Source of the DNA: Alphaproteobacteria bacterium
GTDB lineage: Bacteria > Pseudomonadota > Alphaproteobacteria > Rhizobiales > Aestuariivirgaceae
Length of the DNA stretch: 15,056 nucleotides
Direction of reading: 5' to 3'
Assembly (NCBI GenBank): GCA_024279045.1
Contig: JAJRRZ010000150.1
Span: forward strand, 1 to 15,056
In this document: positions 1 through 7,450 of the stretch, in pieces
Numbering within the stretch: the stretch's first letter is position 1
Layout of the letters: each line of letters begins with the position of its first letter
Notes under the pieces: model-generated
The model's input: only the letters and a program-made list of their open reading frames with translations
Database searches by the model: none
What the model was told of the DNA's origin: nothing
Program-made: the position numbers and the translations under genes

Positions 1-410
1 GCAGGAGAGCCTGGCCTGCGCGGTTCGGCTTGGGGCGGCGCGTCCGAATGACTTCACGCAGGTGGTGGTGGACACCACGGTGCAGGAGAAGAACGTTGCC
101 CATCCCACGGACGCGAAGCTGATGCACAAGGCGCGCGAGCGTCTGGTGAAGCTTGCAAGGAAGCAGATTGATGAAGCGAAGGGCAGCGGTGGAGCCGGTC
201 ATCGGGCATCTGAAGGCAGAGCATCGCATGAGCCGCAATTACCTGGCACACCGCCTTGGAGATGCCATCAACGCCATCCTGGCTGCTGTGGGATACAACT
301 TCCGGCTGCTGCGGCGCTACCTCGCCCAGCTTCTTTTGCGCCTCATCCAGAGATGGCTTCAGGCAGCCTTCCTGCTGCTCCCACCAGCATCAGCCAAACC
401 TCATGGCTGA
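1..410 (+). pseudogene. IS5-family transposase remnant, internally deleted
   Basis: Two pieces of one IS5-family (DDE) transposase lie in different frames. The first, open from the window edge in frame 2, carries VVVDTTVQEKNVAHPTDAKL and then HKARERLVKLARK, the catalytic-core segment with the first Asp. The second, in frame 3 from about position 177 to a TGA at 408-410, carries RRAAVEPVIGHLKAEHRM and the usual hydrophobic, Arg/Leu-rich C-terminus (YNFRLLRRYLAQLLLRLI). The final catalytic Glu sits in the AVEPVIGHLK block. In intact relatives roughly 150 residues, including the middle Asp, separate these blocks. Here they are joined directly near 160-180, with a frame change. It is therefore an internally deleted, inactive copy, also truncated by the window start. 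Nothing in the neighbouring genes depends on it. The family call is confident; the exact deletion joint is inferred from memory of family members. Confidence 0.88.
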
Positions 411-493
411 TTGTTCACGGTCGACTCCATGCTCCTGTCAGCAGCAGGGTAACGAACACCTAGTTGCCCTCATCTTTTCTGCTTGGACAAGGA

Positions 494-1681
494 CTAATTT
501 CTGCCGCCCTTGCGGGTGCGGCTGCCAGAACGGCGCTGACCGCTGGCATCCTTCTTTCCGCCGGTGCCGTATTCGCGCTCGAACTGTTCCAGCTTGCCCG
601 CCGCCAGCAGCTTTGCCTGGCGCACCCATTCCTCGCGCTCGATGCGCCCCTTGAACTTCAGCCGGGCGTCGATCTCCTCGATGTCCTTCTTTTTCCAGGC
701 GGCAATCTGCGCAAAATGAAAGATGCCCCTGTCATGCAGCATCTTTTCCAGCTTTGGCCCTATGCCGGATATCATCTGCAGATCATCAGCCTTGCCGCCC
801 ACCGGCGCGCTCAGCCCGTGAGTCGGCATCGCCTGCCCGGCAGCGCTCTTGTTAGTGGCAGTCTTGCTGCCACTCGTGCTGGTGGATTTCCTTGCGGCGC
901 TCTTGCTTTTTGCGGCGCCAGAAGTATCCGCCAGTGCAACCGAAGCAGCGCCACGCCGCGTGCGGCTGCCGCTACGCGTCTTGCCATCGGCTCCCTTCTT
1001 GCCGCCGGTGCCGTATTCGCGCTCGAACTGCTCCAGCTTGCCCGCCGCCAGCAGCTTTGCCTGGCGCACCCATTCCTCGCGCTCGATGCGGCCCTTGAAC
1101 TTCAGCCGGGCGTCGATCTCCTCGATATCCTTCTTCTTCCAGGCGGCAATCTGCGCAAAATGGAAGATGCCCTGATCGTGCAGCATCTTTTCCAGCTTCG
1201 GCCCTATGCCGGAAATCATCTGCAGATCATCGGCCTTGCCGCCCACCGGTGCGCTCAGGCCGTGGACCGGCATCGCTTCGCTGTCCGCCCTGGCTGTGTC
1301 TGCCGCCGCCTGGGCGGTGCCCGCCGCTGCTGCTGTCCTGGCTGCGCCTGCTGCTGTCGTCCCCTTGCCCGAATCAGCAGTGCCTGCATCCGCAGTGCTG
1401 CCCCCTGTTGCGGCCTTGGCCTGCGAGGCTGCCTTCGCCGCACCAGTCCCGTTGGTTGCCTTTTCCGCATTTGCCGCGGACATCAACGTGGCCACCGCGG
1501 TGGCGGGCGCTGCCTTCTGCACAGGCTTGTGCGCCGGCTTGAACTGCGGCGCGCTTGCCTTGGGCAGTTCCGGTGCACGCTGCTCGCGGCGGAACAGCAC
1601 ACAACGCAAAAACCACCCGATCAGCCAGCCGATGACGAGGGCCAGCAACAACAGCACAAAGATTTCCAGCAAATGATGCAT
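494..1681 (-). CDS. Membrane-anchored protein with two tandem helix-hairpin-helix (NuoE/L21-associated) domains
   Basis: This is a 395-residue protein. Residues 4-25 form one transmembrane helix (HHLLEIFVLLLLALVIGWLI), followed by a Lys/Pro then Ala/Thr-rich linker (about 35-135). Two almost identical domains follow at about 137-228 and 285-376. Each contains DDLQMISGIGPKLEKMLHD, then GIFHFAQIAAWKKKDIEEID and KFKGRIEREEWVRQAKLLAA. This is the helix-hairpin-helix (COG3743, 'H3TH-like') domain often fused to the C-terminus of alphaproteobacterial NuoE or ribosomal protein L21. Its function is unproven; ISGIGPKLE is a typical HhH nucleic-acid-binding turn. The basic Ser/Arg-rich C-terminus fits contact with a polyanion. 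I chose the ATG at 1681 because GGGGGGA precedes it and the membrane segment begins there; an upstream in-frame start would overlap the small gene before it. The gene is last in a minus-strand cluster of envelope proteins, 41 bp after the previous stop. Confidence 0.85.
   Translation of the reverse strand: MHHLLEIFVLLLLALVIGWLIGWFLRCVLFRREQRAPELPKASAPQFKPAHKPVQKAAPATAVATLMSAANAEKATNGTGAAKAASQAKAATGGSTADAGTADSGKGTTAAGAARTAAAAGTAQAAADTARADSEAMPVHGLSAPVGGKADDLQMISGIGPKLEKMLHDQGIFHFAQIAAWKKKDIEEIDARLKFKGRIEREEWVRQAKLLAAGKLEQFEREYGTGGKKGADGKTRSGSRTRRGAASVALADTSGAAKSKSAARKSTSTSGSKTATNKSAAGQAMPTHGLSAPVGGKADDLQMISGIGPKLEKMLHDRGIFHFAQIAAWKKKDIEEIDARLKFKGRIEREEWVRQAKLLAAGKLEQFEREYGTGGKKDASGQRRSGSRTRKGGRN
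558..1278 (-). repeat. Internal tandem duplication, 444-bp unit
   Basis: The stretch from about 558 to 835 recurs at about 1002 to 1278 with a constant 444-bp (148-codon) offset and only scattered single-base differences, such as gttccag versus ctccag and gatgtcc versus gatatcc. The intervening 836-1001 encodes a low-complexity Ala/Ser/Thr/Lys linker. The duplication doubles the helix-hairpin-helix domain of the gene that contains it. High nucleotide identity, not just protein identity, suggests a recent duplication or ongoing gene conversion. Confidence 0.9.
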
Positions 1682-1722
1682 GTTGGAATTCCCCCCGATT
1701 CGGTTCCCGTGCATTGCCGCCC

Positions 1723-1878
1723 TCAGTCGTGATCGTGCCGGTATTGCGGTGGCGTGTAACCGCGGCCCGAGCAGGTATACCAGCCCAGCAACAGTCCCCA
1801 CAAGCCAGCCAGCAGCATCCACACCCAGTAATGCCCGGCGACGGCCAGAAAGTCCTTGAAGTTCCAGAAATCGGCCAT
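1723..1878 (-). CDS. Small single-span membrane protein, 51 residues
   Basis: A short gene reads MADFWNFKDFLAVAGHYWVW, then MLLAGLWGLLLGWYTCSGRG, and ends in PPQYRHDHD at a TGA. A near-perfect ribosome binding site (AGGGGAGG, 4 bases before the ATG) precedes it. Residues about 16-34 form one hydrophobic, Trp-rich helix. The C-terminal tail is polar, His/Asp-rich, with one Cys at the membrane boundary. The gene starts 11 bp after the stop of the OmpA-type gene and ends 41 bp before the next start, so it is almost certainly translated within the same transcript. I do not recognise a family. By position it may be a small partner or assembly factor of the neighbouring envelope proteins, but that is inference only. 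Evidence that it is real: strong ribosome binding site, operon spacing, and a sensible membrane protein composition. Confidence 0.75.
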   Translation of the reverse strand: MADFWNFKDFLAVAGHYWVWMLLAGLWGLLLGWYTCSGRGYTPPQYRHDHD

Positions 1879-1889
1879 GTTGCCTCCCC

Positions 1890-3275
1890 TCATTGCTGGC
1901 GTGGGCGCACGGTGATCTCGATGCGCCGGTTGATCTGCCGGTTGCGACCCGAATCGTTCGCTACCAGTGGCTGGGTTTCGCCCTCGCCGCGGGCAATGAC
2001 GTGATCGGCCCGAAGGCCGCGCTCCACCAGTGCTTGCCGCACGGCATTGGCCCTGGCCTCGGACAACTGCTGATTGCTGGCCAAGTCACCGACATTGTCC
2101 GTGTGGCCGACGATGAGAACCTCCATGTTGGGACAGCCTTTCAGCACCGCCGCCAGCTTGTCCAGCAACAGCAGGCTGTCTTCGCTGATTTCCGCACTGC
2201 CAGTGCGGAAATGGATCATGTCCTGGATGAGCACATCGTTGAGCTGTTGCTGGCAGGCATTGCCGGGCTGTTCGGGCAGCCTGCCCTCCGAAACATTGCC
2301 GACCTTGTCCACCGACAGAAACAGCGCCTTGCGCAACTCCGGCAGCCTGGACGATGGCAGAATGATCTTGAAGCGCCCGTCGCCGTCGCGCATCAGCAGG
2401 CTGCCCGGGGCGTCGATGTCAAACTTGTCATCGCCGACGATCACGCGCAGCAGCCTTGCATCACCTTCCGCCCAGGAGCCACGCAGCACCACCTGTCCCC
2501 CAGCAATGATCGGCGGTTCCGGCTGCGCGGCGGCGGGCGGCGTCAGGTCGATGACGACTTCACCACTCGTGTCATCGGTGCTGCTGGCTCCACCCTCGCC
2601 AAGGGCAATGACTTTCACGTCGTGCGTGCCTTCCGGCAACGGTTCGGCTGGCACGAGCACCCAGACCTCCCCCTTGCGCAGCAAATGGCCGTCGCCCTCT
2701 TCATAGGTTCTTCCGGCCAGCTCCACCTTCAGCGCCCTGACCTTGTCCGGCGCGGCGATGCGACCGGTAATTTCCGGCGTGGCCTTGTTGGCCAGCAGCC
2801 TGTTCACGGATGGCGCCGGAGGTGGCGCGGGCGCAGGCCTTGCCGCAGGCTCCGGAGCCGGTTGCGGCTTCGATTCGCTTTCAGGCGCAGGCTTTGCCCC
2901 GCCACCGGCCACGGATACGGCATCCGGTTTCGGCTCCGGCCCTGCTTCAGCTTTCGCCCTGGCCCTGGCTTCTGCCTTGGGTTGCGGCTTCAGCGCCACA
3001 CCCGTCGCATCCACCCGCCGCACACCATACACGGCCAGCGCCTGGCGTTTTATCTGGCGCAGCACATCCTCCGATGGCGCCTCCCCCTTCAGCACCACGT
3101 CCCGCTGGGCAATGGCCACCTGTACTTCGCCCCCAGCCGATGATACGGCCTTCGACACTTCCTGCCGCAGCCGCTCTTCCAGCGGCTTCTCGCTGATTGC
3201 CCATGCGCCAACGGTCAATGCGCCCAGCCCCAGCAGGGCGAGCGGCCAGGTTCTGCGCTTGCCTTTCCCGTTCAT
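1890..3275 (-). CDS. Membrane-anchored BON and OmpA-C (peptidoglycan-binding) domain protein
   Basis: A 461-residue envelope protein. Residues 1-10 are basic (NGKGKRR) and 11-27 form a membrane anchor (PLALLGLGALTVGAWAI). Residues 30-96 fit a BON domain (VQVAIAQRDVVLKGEAPSED), followed by an Ala/Pro/Lys-rich spacer (97-157) that could span the periplasm. Residues about 165-330 look like two beta-rich Ig-like modules. Residues 345-457 form an OmpA-C domain: FRTGSAEIS, VLIVGHTDNVG, LSEARANAVRQALVERGL and NRQINRRIEI, the set that binds diaminopimelate in peptidoglycan. The ATG at 3275 is preferred because GGGGGGAT lies just upstream and the anchor follows; a longer reading to 3347 lacks such a signal. 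It is probably an inner-membrane-anchored cell-wall-binding protein. It lies downstream of a LysM protein on the same strand and 11 bp upstream of a small membrane protein. Confidence 0.88.
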   Translation of the reverse strand: MNGKGKRRTWPLALLGLGALTVGAWAISEKPLEERLRQEVSKAVSSAGGEVQVAIAQRDVVLKGEAPSEDVLRQIKRQALAVYGVRRVDATGVALKPQPKAEARARAKAEAGPEPKPDAVSVAGGGAKPAPESESKPQPAPEPAARPAPAPPPAPSVNRLLANKATPEITGRIAAPDKVRALKVELAGRTYEEGDGHLLRKGEVWVLVPAEPLPEGTHDVKVIALGEGGASSTDDTSGEVVIDLTPPAAAQPEPPIIAGGQVVLRGSWAEGDARLLRVIVGDDKFDIDAPGSLLMRDGDGRFKIILPSSRLPELRKALFLSVDKVGNVSEGRLPEQPGNACQQQLNDVLIQDMIHFRTGSAEISEDSLLLLDKLAAVLKGCPNMEVLIVGHTDNVGDLASNQQLSEARANAVRQALVERGLRADHVIARGEGETQPLVANDSGRNRQINRRIEITVRPRQQ

Positions 3276-3442
3276 GATCCCCCCGGTCGCAAACCTCCGT
3301 TGCATCCCCGCACCGAGACGGCTCGCCAGAAAATTGTAGCGAGCCACATCAAGCTGACGTTACAGTAGGCAAGGCACCACTCCCGAGTCAATATGCCGCA
3401 CCTGATGCATCAATGGGAAATGCCGCCAAATCCGCATGATAA

Positions 3443-5200
3443 TCATTTCAATTGCGGTGAATTGCGCAATTCCTCCGGCGTGGCTGGCCGCCGGCGTTGC
3501 GGGTTCACGCGCAGCTCGCCACCGGGGACCCCCGGCGCGGTGAACACCTGGCCGGGATAGATGAGGTCAGGGTTGCGGATGCGATCGCGATTGGCCTCGT
3601 AGATGGTGGTGTAGCGCACCCCCTTGCCATAGATGACACGGGCGATGTTCCACAGGTTGTTGCCCGGCTGAACGATGATCACCCCCTGGCGCGCGGCATC
3701 GCCATGCTGCCGGTTTGAGCCGACCATTCCCCCGCCATTGGCGGCTGTCCCCTGCCCCATTGCGGGCGCTGGCGAGCTGACGGCATCTTGTTGCGTGCTT
3801 GCAATGGCGCGGGCGGCATCTGCCGTTGCCGAGGCTTTTGCCTGTTCTTCCTTGCCAATGGGCTGGCCGGAGGATGAAGCGGTGACCGTGGGCGTTTCGG
3901 TCTGGCCAGCGCCCGGCGCCGTGGCCGCAGCAGGGGCTTGGGCTGTGGCCGAGGCTTGCGCTGTGGCCGAGGCTTGGGCCGCGGCTGCGCGGGCCTGCGC
4001 CACTTCCCGTACCGACGCCCGCACGAATGGCAGCTCGATGCGTTCCACTACCCTGCCCGAGGCCGCCAGGCGATCGATTCGCAGGGTGTGGCGCCCCGGG
4101 GCAATATCCGCCTTGCCATGCCATGCCCATCCGCCATCCGCGTCGACCCGCACATCGGCCAGATGGTGGTTGTTCACATACAGACGCAGCAATGCGCCGG
4201 GAACAGCGCGCCCGGTGAAGAAAATGGCGCCATCGCTGTCATAATCCACGGTGCGCAGGACCAGTTCTGTCCGTGGCGGTTGCTGCTCCCTGCCTGAGGC
4301 GGCTGGCGGTGTGGCGCCCTCGCTATCCGCGGCAGCCGATTGTGCGGCATGGCGCAGGGCGCGGGCCAGTTCATGCTGCCCGGCCTGTTGTGCCGCCAGA
4401 TGCTCGTCATGTGCCGTTGCGACAGCCTTTTCCGCTGTTCGTTCTTCGAGGCCTTCATCCGCATCCCCGCCTCCGGTGATGGGGGTTGCCATTGCGGCAG
4501 TGCGCGGCTGCTGCAGCACCCTGGAAGGCGCATCCGGTGCAGCCAGCACCACCAGCGGCGCGCCTCCGGCACGGGCCGGCGCCATGCTCACCGCCAGGCT
4601 CTGACGCGACAGCACGGCAGCCTTGCCGTCCTCACCCCATGCTCGCAGGCGCAACTGGTGCGTGCCAGTGAACAGCGGCGTGCCGCTGGCAAAGGCCCAT
4701 TCGCCACGATCATCGGCCCGCAGGCGTGCAACCACCTTGTCATCGAGGAGGACATCCACCCGCGTGCCCGGCGCGGCACGCCCGGCCATCACCACCAGCC
4801 CTTCCGGTGTTACACGCACCACGTCGAAGCTCGGCGCGGGGATGGGTGGCGTTGTCAATGCAGCCTCGCCAGCAGGCTTCACCCGTGCGGGCCGCTGTGC
4901 GGACTGTCCGGCAGGCTCGCCAGCGCCTTCACGTGGTTGCGCGGCATCCTGTCCGGCTGCAGTGGCTGCCGATGTGGATGGTGCATTCTGCAGTCTGCCG
5001 CTTCGGCTGGCTGTCTTGCCGGGCTGTTCGCTGCCGTTGCCGGATTGGAGCGGCGCGGATGCCGGCGGCAGCGACAACGCCAGCCTGCCCGCCGATGGCT
5101 GCGAGGCAAAATGCCGCCAGCCGAAGAAACCCACCAGCCCCAGCGCCAGCAGCAGCAACGTGGTGATGACGATCAACGCCGGGCGATTTGCGCGGTTCAT
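3443..5200 (-). CDS. Membrane-anchored LysM protein with Ig-like modules
   Basis: A 585-residue protein with an N-terminal anchor at about 8-27 (ALIVITTLLLLALGLVGFF) after a basic start. A disordered Ala/Pro/Gln stretch is followed by an Ig-like module at about 125-205 (VVMAGRAAPGTRVDVLLDDK) and a second at about 312-395 (FFTGRAVPGALLRLYVNN). Next comes a long Ala/Thr/Gln-rich linker. The C-terminal LysM domain is at about 506-556 (VIIVQPGNNLWNIARVIYG, ANRDRIRNPDLIYPGQVF), which binds N-acetylglucosamine-containing glycan. This layout (anchor, Ig-like modules, one terminal LysM) is common in alphaproteobacteria; the precise role is not established. The ribosome binding site at the ATG (5200) is weak. 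The gene heads the minus-strand cluster and is followed after 167 bp by the BON/OmpA-C gene. Both neighbours bind the cell wall, so a shared role in envelope architecture is plausible. Confidence 0.85.
   Translation of the reverse strand: MNRANRPALIVITTLLLLALGLVGFFGWRHFASQPSAGRLALSLPPASAPLQSGNGSEQPGKTASRSGRLQNAPSTSAATAAGQDAAQPREGAGEPAGQSAQRPARVKPAGEAALTTPPIPAPSFDVVRVTPEGLVVMAGRAAPGTRVDVLLDDKVVARLRADDRGEWAFASGTPLFTGTHQLRLRAWGEDGKAAVLSRQSLAVSMAPARAGGAPLVVLAAPDAPSRVLQQPRTAAMATPITGGGDADEGLEERTAEKAVATAHDEHLAAQQAGQHELARALRHAAQSAAADSEGATPPAASGREQQPPRTELVLRTVDYDSDGAIFFTGRAVPGALLRLYVNNHHLADVRVDADGGWAWHGKADIAPGRHTLRIDRLAASGRVVERIELPFVRASVREVAQARAAAAQASATAQASATAQAPAAATAPGAGQTETPTVTASSSGQPIGKEEQAKASATADAARAIASTQQDAVSSPAPAMGQGTAANGGGMVGSNRQHGDAARQGVIIVQPGNNLWNIARVIYGKGVRYTTIYEANRDRIRNPDLIYPGQVFTAPGVPGGELRVNPQRRRPATPEELRNSPQLK
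3936..3989 (-). repeat. 18-bp tandem repeat, about three units
   Basis: Units gcttgggctgtggccgag, gcttgcgctgtggccgag and a diverged third copy run head to tail. They encode the repeated six-residue motif ASATAQ in the linker just before the LysM domain. Replication slippage is the likely origin, and linker length could vary between strains. Confidence 0.8.
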
Positions 5201-5336
5201 TTCGATGGCCCTGTCCGTTGGGCGGCATGTCTGCGCCCGCTCCCCCGGCGCGCCCTATCCAACGACATTTTGCGCCACGCGGCAAGCCCCCGGCGCAGGT
5301 GGGTCAAGGCAATCGCATTTGGCATCAGCGCACGTA

Positions 5337-5416
5337 ACATGCATGTGGCAATATCGGTGGCGCGGCGATTGGCGGCATGGGGTCTGGCGTGAACGCAGCA
5401 TGCGTGTGGTAATGTC
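5337..5416. repeat. Pair of 19-bp direct repeats in the divergent region
   Basis: acatgcatgtggcaatatc (5337-5355) and gcatgcgtgtggtaatgtc (5398-5416) match at 15 of 19 positions, with starts 61 bp apart, close to six helical turns. The first begins with the palindrome ACATGCATGT. The arrangement could be a pair of binding sites for a regulator, but could also be chance; no regulator is implied by the sequence. Confidence 0.35.
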
Positions 5417-5575
5417 TCCGTCTCGCTTCGTTTCGCTCCATTGCCGATCTTGCCCCCGGACATCGATAGTGGCAGACGCTTGAATCAACTGCCCTGGACA
5501 GCCCGGCTCCAGCCCGGCAATGGCGGGCAGGGAAAGCATTTCATCAAGCCGCTCATCGCAATTGTCCAGAATGCA

Positions 5576-5605
5576 TTGCCTTGGTAGGTGCGCTGCGCCT
5601 ACAAT
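5576..5605 (+). promoter_or_regulatory. Likely sigma70-type promoter for ispD-ispF
   Basis: TTGCCT (5576-5581) and TACAAT (5600-5605) are separated by 18 bp. Both hexamers are close to consensus, and the -10 has the key A2 and T6. The spacer contains the imperfect dyad GTAGGTGCGCTGCGCCTAC. Transcription would begin near 5612, leaving a leader of about 128 bases before the ispD ATG. Confidence 0.5.
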
Positions 5606-5739
5606 CCGATGCCGCAGCCTCTTTCACGGAGGACATTCTCGCCGGGCGCTTGCCTCGGCGCGGCAACTACGGCAGGAAGGACATGGCGGCATGATCGGCA
5701 AACCCTGGCGGGCCGACAGGAACAAGGCAAAACGGGCAC

Positions 5740-6477
5740 ATGCGCAACACGGTGGCACAAGAGACACTGCGCACGGCAGCGCTGGTGGTGGCGGCGGGCA
5801 GTGGCGCCAGGGCCGGGGCACATCTGCCCAAGCAATACGTCGAGGTGGCCGGCAAGCCGCTGCTGCGCCATGCGCTGGAACCATTCATGCGCCATGCCCG
5901 CGTGGACATGGTGCAGGTGGTTGTCGGCTCCGGACAGGAAGAACTGTTTGCGCAAGCCACCCAAGGGCTGGAGTTGCCCGCACCGGTCATCGGCGGGGCG
6001 ACGCGCCAGCAGAGCGTGCTGAACGGGCTGCGGGCGCTGGCCACGCTGGGCGAGCGCGCGCCGGAAGCGGTGCTGATTCACGATGCCGCGCGCCCTTTCC
6101 TGCCGACGGCGATCATCGACGCGCTGCTGGCGACGCTGGGCGAGGCCGATGGCGGCTTGCCCGCGCTGGAAGTGGTGGACACCATCAAGCGGGTGGACGA
6201 ACATGGCATTATCGTGGAAACACCACCACGGGCCAGCCTGCGTGCGGCGCAGACGCCACAGGCTTTCCGCATGCGCGAAATCCTGTCCGCGCACGAAGCC
6301 GTTGCCGGGTTACAGGTGGAATTCAGCGATGATGCACAGGTTGCCGAGCATGCGGGAATGAAGGTGAAGGCCATCATGGGTGCGGCGCAACTGCGCAAGA
6401 TAACCCATGCGGAAGACTTCCGGTGGGCGGCGGAGATGGCGGCGAAGCTGGCCGGAGATGCTGATACCGATACCTGA
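5740..6477 (+). CDS. ispD: 2-C-methyl-D-erythritol 4-phosphate cytidylyltransferase
   Basis: This enzyme transfers CMP from CTP to methylerythritol 4-phosphate, the third step of the MEP route to isoprenoids, in the cytoplasm. The 245-residue length is normal. The N-terminal nucleotide-binding signature ALVVAAGSGARAGAHLPKQY (14-33) supplies the catalytic Arg24 and Lys31. Further family motifs are GGATRQQSVLNGL (85-97), HDAARPF (114-120), VDTIK (146-150) and QTPQAF (171-176). Near the C-terminus, LRKITHAEDF carries the substrate-binding Lys. The ATG at 5740 is the natural N-terminus for the family, although its ribosome binding site is weak. It is followed after 32 bp by ispF on the same strand, so the two form an operon. 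In many alphaproteobacteria the two enzymes are one fused IspDF protein; here a clear TGA at 6475-6477 separates them. Confidence 0.95.
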   Translation: MRNTVAQETLRTAALVVAAGSGARAGAHLPKQYVEVAGKPLLRHALEPFMRHARVDMVQVVVGSGQEELFAQATQGLELPAPVIGGATRQQSVLNGLRALATLGERAPEAVLIHDAARPFLPTAIIDALLATLGEADGGLPALEVVDTIKRVDEHGIIVETPPRASLRAAQTPQAFRMREILSAHEAVAGLQVEFSDDAQVAEHAGMKVKAIMGAAQLRKITHAEDFRWAAEMAAKLAGDADTDT

Positions 6478-6509
6478 CAACTCGATGCCAACTGGCGGGA
6501 GATGGATCA

Positions 6510-7031
6510 ATGAACAGCAGCAATGGCAAATTCCCCCCCTGCCTGCCCAGTTTTCGCGTCGGCAACGGCTTCGACGTGCACGCCTTTGCCGCTGGTGATC
6601 ATGTCATCCTTTGCGGCGTGCGCATTCCCCACAGCCATGGCCTGGCCGGGCATTCCGACGCCGACGTGGCCATGCACGCACTCACCGATGCGCTGCTCGG
6701 CTGCATGGCGGCGGGCGATATCGGCAGTCATTTCCCTCCAACGGAAGAGCGCTGGCGCGGCGCGCCATCGCGGCTGTTCCTGCGGCACGCGCGCGATATC
6801 GTGGCCGAAGCGGGGGGCATCATCAGCCACTGCGACCTCACTATCATCTGCGAACGACCAAAGCTGCGCCCCCACATGAAGGCCATGCGGCACAACTTGA
6901 CGGAGATCCTGGACATCGACCCGGCGCAGGTTTCGGTGAAAGCCACCACCACGGAGAAACTGGGGTTCACGGGCCGTGGCGAAGGCATTGCGGCGCTGGC
7001 CACGGCAACAGTGCTGGTGATGAGCAAGTGA
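6510..7031 (+). CDS. ispF: 2-C-methyl-D-erythritol 2,4-cyclodiphosphate synthase
   Basis: This enzyme cyclises CDP-methylerythritol phosphate to the 2,4-cyclodiphosphate with release of CMP, later in the same pathway as IspD. It normally works as a zinc-containing trimer. The 173-residue protein has an extra N-terminal stretch of about 14 residues compared with short homologues. Zinc ligands are Asp22 and His24 in GNGFDVHAF and His56 in HSDADVAMHALTD. The substrate loop reads DIGSHFPPTEERWRGAPS (70-87) and the C-terminal signature KATTTEKLGFTGRGEGIA (144-161). GGGAGATGG lies just before the ATG at 6510, supporting that start. The N-terminal extension (NSSNGKFPPCLPSF) may be a remnant of a linker such as that found in IspDF fusions; this is inference. 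Confidence 0.96.
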   Translation: MNSSNGKFPPCLPSFRVGNGFDVHAFAAGDHVILCGVRIPHSHGLAGHSDADVAMHALTDALLGCMAAGDIGSHFPPTEERWRGAPSRLFLRHARDIVAEAGGIISHCDLTIICERPKLRPHMKAMRHNLTEILDIDPAQVSVKATTTEKLGFTGRGEGIAALATATVLVMSK

Positions 7032-7450
7032 ACAGGCACGCCCTGCCGAAAATTGTCTCGTGGGGCGTGCTGCTTGCTGACGGCACGCATTGACGCAACC
7101 ATCGAGCGCCGCGCAGGCACGGAGATCTGCCTCGGAACCCCATGAACCTGCACGGCATCCCAAGCCATTTGCGCTGCCTATCAGCGCCCTTCCACCCCCA
7201 GGAATGCTCGCGGGTATTCTCGGCGGGCAAAAGAGCACTGATTTCAAGCAAATGACGCATCTACCATGTCTCTTCATGGGGTCATGGGTCGTGCGCCCAG
7301 ATCCTCCCGTGCGCACAGCACGGTGGATCATTGCGTGGCGGGAGTTTCGCCCCTTGCACCCTTGAGGATGCGGTGTCCGGGGCTTGCGTTATGGCAATGG
7401 GGAGCTATGCTGGATTGCGGCTGGGGTAACACGTGCATCAGGGGGCGGAG
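7032..7450. other. Intergenic region between ispF and the CinA-type amidase
   Basis: About 420 bp without a supportable gene. Just after ispF there is a hairpin with perfect 8-bp arms (GCACGCCC at 7036-7043, GGGCGTGC at 7063-7070), but no T tract, so a terminator function is weak. Short open stretches on both strands lack ribosome binding sites and recognisable sequence. A possible promoter for the amidase is near the 3' end. The region may contain decayed sequence, but I see no identifiable remnant. Confidence 0.5.
7384..7411 (+). promoter_or_regulatory. Possible promoter for the CinA-type amidase
   Basis: TTGCGT (7384-7389) and TATGCT (7406-7411) are 16 bp apart, and lie about 40 bp before the start codon. 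Spacing is one base short of optimal and both hexamers are imperfect, so this is tentative. Confidence 0.3.

Larger units (their letters stand above)
5201..5739. other. Divergent intergenic region between the LysM gene and ispD
   Basis: About 540 bp separate the divergent starts. I found no convincing gene: open stretches here are extensions of shadow frames without ribosome binding sites or recognisable proteins. The region holds a sigma70-like promoter (5576-5605) and a pair of 19-bp direct repeats (5337-5355 and 5398-5416). About 130 bp of leader precedes ispD. Promoters for the minus-strand envelope cluster should also lie here, but no good match was seen. Confidence 0.6.

Noticed and set aside
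3459..3472. 14-bp perfect palindrome GAATTGCGCAATTC at the end of the LysM gene
   Set aside because: Lies inside coding sequence, no T tract, and is short enough to arise by chance.
5520..6332. Long open frame on the plus strand overlapping ispD in another frame
   Set aside because: Composition is Arg/Ala/Gly-rich out-of-frame translation of a GC-rich gene; ispD is unmistakable in the correct frame.
6507..7331. 274-codon open frame opposite ispF
   Set aside because: Antisense shadow of ispF with no recognisable protein and no ribosome binding site.
7090..7365. Open frame between ispF and the amidase
   Set aside because: No ribosome binding site, no family resemblance, low-complexity composition typical of non-coding GC-rich DNA.
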